Source of the DNA: Chloroflexota bacterium
GTDB taxonomy: Bacteria > Chloroflexota > UBA5177 > JANWHV01
Assembly (NCBI GenBank): GCA_025924845.1
Contig: JAICHN010000221.1
Coordinates: forward strand, 1-8,635
DNA length: 8,635 nucleotides
Direction: 5' to 3'
Below the pieces are notes generated by a model that was not told the origin of the DNA, made no database searches, and saw only the letters and a program-made list of their open reading frames with translations. How positions within the stretch are numbered: the stretch's first letter is position 1; each line of letters starts with the position of its first letter. Shown here one piece after another: positions 6,232 to 8,635 of this stretch. Position numbers and translations under genes: made by a program.

Positions 6232-6265
6232 TCTGTGTCATCTGTACCATCTGTTTATCCGTGCT
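6232..6265. repeat. Degenerate 8-9-nt tandem motif after the exporter gene
   Basis: TCTGTGTCA, TCTGTACCA, TCTGTTTA and TCCGTGCT follow one another directly and abut the exporter stop codon. The shared core is TCTGT. The sequence resembles degenerate ATCTGTG-type filler found between genes in several environmental bacteria (from memory, not searched). Confidence 0.4.
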
Positions 6266-8080
6266 TCAGGACGCCTCCCCAGCGCGGTGCCCACTCCCAG
6301 CCGTTTCCCCCGGATCATCGGCATCGTGCCAGAGGGCCTGCATCTCCGCGCAACCGGCCAGCAAGAAGGCAAGCGTCCCTTGAGCTTCGACATGGCCCTC
6401 CTTCAGCACGATGATATGGTCGGCGCGGCGCAGCGCGGCGCGGCGGTGCGAGACAGCCAGGCACGTCACCACCCCTCCCGCTAACAGCCGTTCCCACAAC
6501 ACACGCTCCGTCTCCACGTCCAGGGCGCTGGAAAGGTCGTCGATCACCAGCAGCTCTGCCCCACGCACCAACATGCGCGCCGCCGCCGCGCGCTGCACCT
6601 GGCCGCCCGAGAGCCTGACGCCGCGTGTGCCCACCGCCGTCGCCAACCCCGCCTCCAGCGCCCGCACGTCCTCCTCCAGGACGGCGCCCCGCACGGCGGC
6701 GGCCAGGGCCTCGGGATCATCGGGGAGCCCCAGGAGGATGTTCTGCTTGAGCGTCTCGCTGAACAGGCGCGGCGCCTGTGCCGTGTACGCGGCGCGGGGT
6801 GGCACCAGGAAGGATCCCGCATTCTCCACGACCTGACCGTTCCACCGGATCTCGCCCGCCTCCCGGGGCAGCAAGCCCAGGAAGGTCCGCAAGAGCGTGG
6901 TTTTTCCGGCGCCGACACGTCCCGTCACCACGGTCAGGGTGTCGCGCGGCAGGCGAAGGTCCACGGCGTCGATCCCGCGCCCCGACCGTGGGTAGCGGTA
7001 GGTTAGCCGCCGCGCTTCCGCGAGGACCAAGCGATCGGCCGGGTCGCGTGCCGGTGTCGGCACGGGGGGTAGGGGTCCGCGTAGGTGCAGCGAGGAGTCG
7101 CCCGCGGTCAGCGCGGCGGGCGGCGCGTCCCCCAGCAAGACGTTCATGCGCGCGAAGGCAATCCCGGTCTGCTGGTAGTGGGCCAGGAACCGGCCGAGCG
7201 CGTCGGTGAAGTCGGCAATGAAGCCCAGGTAGGAGACAAACAGCACAAAGTCGCCCACGGTTAGATTGCCGTCCCGCAGGCTGCCCGCGGCCAGCAGCAT
7301 GATCAGCCCGGTGCTCACGCTCACCGTGTTGGCGGTAATGATGTCGAGAGCCTGCGTTACCAGGCGATCGGCCAGCATGGCGGTACGACGTTGCTCGTTC
7401 AGCCGCCGGAAACGGGCCACGGCTCGCGCTTCGGCGCCGGCAGCCTGCAGCGTCTGTACAGCCGCAAGGATATCGCCGATCGCTCCGGTGACCTGACTGC
7501 CGGCCTGGCTGCCCGCTGCACGGTAACGGCCCAGCGCGCCGCCGGCCCGCCGCGCCGCCGCCGTCACGATGATCAGGGGCACGAAGGCGACCAGGGCCAT
7601 ACGGGCGTTGATATGCAGCAGGATCAGGAACGCCGCCATCGCGAACAGTCCCTGCACCACAATCTCGTCGGTCCAATCCAGGTCGTCCTCGACCTGGTAG
7701 GCATCGTCACGAAACCGGCTGATCGTCTCGCCGATGGAATAGGGCAGGGCACCCGCCCCCAACCGGCTCAGGACCTGCCGCAGCAGATTGCGGCGCAGCA
7801 GCCCGCTCATGGTGAATCGCATGCTGATTTCGACGAAGCCGGCGACGAGCCATAGGGCCGCGCGCCCCACGGCGATCGCCGGCAGCAGCACGATCAGCCC
7901 CGTTGTGCCCAAGGGCAGGTGTGCTTGCCCGGTGAGCGTGTCAAAGAAGGCGCGGGCGATCAACCCCGGCAGGAGCGACAACAAGTTCATCACGCCCCAT
8001 AGGCCCGCGTGGAGCAGGTAGATCCGGGGCGCGTAGCGGGCCATTTGCATCAGGTAGCGCCAGGTCGGCAACGGCTTCAT
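6266..8080 (-). CDS. ABC exporter half-transporter, degenerate-site subunit
   Basis: This 604-residue protein has a membrane domain (about 1-315) fused to a nucleotide-binding domain (about 350-580), the usual half-exporter layout. Hydrophobic segments are near 20-45, 60-83, 140-176 and 250-290. Nucleotide motifs: Walker A G387-RVGAG-K393-TT, Q-loop Q435, signature LSGGQ (490-494), Walker B ELLVID ending at D514, and H-loop H545. The catalytic Glu after Walker B is replaced by D515 ([10 protein letters not shown]), a mark of the degenerate site in heterodimeric exporters. The partner encoded just upstream keeps DE. The ATG at 8080 overlaps the partner's TGA (ATGA), and AAAGG lies 8 nt upstream. 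The frame runs open back to 8497, but that part overlaps the partner gene and is a shadow. The substrate is unknown. It probably exports or flips a hydrophobic molecule or peptide; no peptidase C39 domain is present. Confidence 0.92.
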   Translation of the reverse strand: MKPLPTWRYLMQMARYAPRIYLLHAGLWGVMNLLSLLPGLIARAFFDTLTGQAHLPLGTTGLIVLLPAIAVGRAALWLVAGFVEISMRFTMSGLLRRNLLRQVLSRLGAGALPYSIGETISRFRDDAYQVEDDLDWTDEIVVQGLFAMAAFLILLHINARMALVAFVPLIIVTAAARRAGGALGRYRAAGSQAGSQVTGAIGDILAAVQTLQAAGAEARAVARFRRLNEQRRTAMLADRLVTQALDIITANTVSVSTGLIMLLAAGSLRDGNLTVGDFVLFVSYLGFIADFTDALGRFLAHYQQTGIAFARMNVLLGDAPPAALTAGDSSLHLRGPLPPVPTPARDPADRLVLAEARRLTYRYPRSGRGIDAVDLRLPRDTLTVVTGRVGAGKTTLLRTFLGLLPREAGEIRWNGQVVENAGSFLVPPRAAYTAQAPRLFSETLKQNILLGLPDDPEALAAAVRGAVLEEDVRALEAGLATAVGTRGVRLSGGQVQRAAAARMLVRGAELLVIDDLSSALDVETERVLWERLLAGGVVTCLAVSHRRAALRRADHIIVLKEGHVEAQGTLAFLLAGCAEMQALWHDADDPGETAGSGHRAGEAS

Positions 8081-8635
8081 ATGGAAGACCTTTCTCTGGC
8101 GGTTTCCGGAGGCACCGATACTGGGGCGACCTCCCCGGCGGCAATCCGCAGCAACTCGGCAAAGCGCGAGGTGGGGTCGGCGGCGAGGGCGCGCCGCGGC
8201 CCATGCTCGCGCACCTGCCCGTCCTCCAACACGAGGATGTCGTCGGCGTAGGCGAGGGTAGCCGGCCGGTGCGCCACGATGATCCCGGTACGGCCCGCGA
8301 TCAGCCGGCCCAGGGCGGTATGCACCAGCCGCTCCGTGGCCGGGTCGAGGCGCGAGGACGGCTCGTCCAGGATCACCAGGTCGGGGTCGCGCAGAAAGAC
8401 GCGCGCGCAGGCCAATACCTGGGCCTGTCCGGCGGAAAGCCCGACGCCGCCGGACCCCAGCAGGGTATCCAGCCCGTGCGGCAGTTCGCGCCGCCAATCG
8501 CCCAGACCCAGGGTGTCCAGTACGGCAGTGATCCGCTCATCCGGCACCTCGTCGTCGAAGAGGGTCAGATTATCGCGTACGCCGGCGTTGAAGATATGCA
8601 CCTCCTGGGTGACCAGGCCGATGCGCGAGCGCACC
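8077..8635 (-). CDS. ABC exporter half-transporter, partner subunit (5'-truncated by window)
   Basis: Only the last 185 codons or so of a larger gene lie here; it continues beyond 8635, where Walker A and the membrane domain must be. Counting from the first complete codon (8634): Q-loop at Q10 ([10 protein letters not shown]), signature LSAGQ at 66-70 in place of LSGGQ, Walker B DLVILD with D90 and catalytic E91, D-loop SRLD, and H-loop H122 ([10 protein letters not shown]). A 20-residue tail follows the domain. The stop TGA overlaps the ATG of the next gene (ATGA), so the two are translationally coupled and very likely form a heterodimer. The altered signature would face the partner's D515 in the degenerate site, while this subunit's E91 faces the intact LSGGQ in the working site. 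The promoter is outside the window. Confidence 0.92.
   Translation of the reverse strand, partial: VRSRIGLVTQEVHIFNAGVRDNLTLFDDEVPDERITAVLDTLGLGDWRRELPHGLDTLLGSGGVGLSAGQAQVLACARVFLRDPDLVILDEPSSRLDPATERLVHTALGRLIAGRTGIIVAHRPATLAYADDILVLEDGQVREHGPRRALAADPTSRFAELLRIAAGEVAPVSVPPETARERSSI

Larger units (their letters stand above)
5841..6265. other. 425-nt gap without a convincing gene
   Basis: This lies between the ABC exporter operon and the pseudokinase gene, both on the minus strand. It holds several short perfect hairpins (6048-6198) and a degenerate 9-nt tandem motif (6232-6265). Three short frames were seen: 24 codons on plus at 6035-6109 with a fair GAGGAG site, 49 codons on minus at 5837-5986 overlapping the pseudokinase start by ATGA but lacking a ribosome site, and an 84-codon plus frame at 6129 running antisense into the exporter gene. 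None has recognisable similarity. No clear promoter or T-run terminator was found. Confidence 0.6.

Noticed and set aside
6129..6383. 84-codon plus-strand frame with GAGGA before its ATG
   Set aside because: It runs through the palindromes and tandem motif and 118 nt antisense into the exporter's 3' end; its composition (Cys, Pro, Ser) looks like random GC-rich translation.
8081..8497. N-terminal extension of the 604-residue exporter subunit
   Set aside because: The open frame continues upstream of the ATG at 8080 but overlaps the partner gene in another frame and is Arg/Ala-rich. The ATGA junction and AAAGG mark the true start.

Overview
The window is GC-rich and densely coded on both strands. 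It looks like a chromosomal accessory or variable region of a free-living bacterium. A 14-repeat two-component-regulator-type propeller fused to GGDEF, a kinase-fold pseudoenzyme, a paired asymmetric ABC exporter, a VapBC-type module and short intergenic palindromes of the form GAC-NNNN-GTC together suggest Chloroflexota (Roseiflexaceae-like). That placement rests on general resemblance and is only moderately supported. There is no rRNA, tRNA, transposase or CRISPR array.

Layout: (1) 11-799, minus strand: a toxin-antitoxin operon of an AbrB-fold antitoxin followed by a PIN-domain toxin that starts on TTG 6 nt after the antitoxin stop. An inverted repeat lies over its putative -10 box. (2) 1096-1587, plus strand: a small secreted protein of unknown function. 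(3) 1588-1764: a leader with long inverted repeats. (4) 1765-4533, plus strand: a 922-residue diguanylate cyclase with a double beta-propeller sensor, and with no visible signal peptide or membrane segment. (5) 4534-4832: an AT-richer gap holding a consensus -10 box, a strong Shine-Dalgarno and a 32-codon gene. (6) 4833-5840, minus strand: a protein kinase fold lacking every catalytic residue I could check. (7) 5841-6265: 425 nt without a convincing gene, carrying small tetraloop hairpins and a degenerate 9-nt tandem motif. (8) 6266-8635, minus strand: two ABC half-transporters in one operon with an ATGA overlap. The upstream one runs off the window.

Functionally, the toxin-antitoxin pair is self-contained. 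The cyclase would make c-di-GMP under control of a ligand or partner bound by its propeller, probably in the cytoplasm, and has an intact product-inhibition site. The two ABC subunits should form a heterodimeric exporter with one consensus and one degenerate ATP site: the Asp-for-Glu change in one subunit and the LSAGQ signature in the other fall in the same composite site. The pseudokinase lies downstream of the exporter on the same strand, but after a 425-nt gap, so co-transcription is uncertain. The micro-gene converges on it. Whether pseudokinase, exporter and micropeptide form one system is speculation. The strongest leads are the soluble propeller-cyclase, the pseudokinase and the 32-residue protein.
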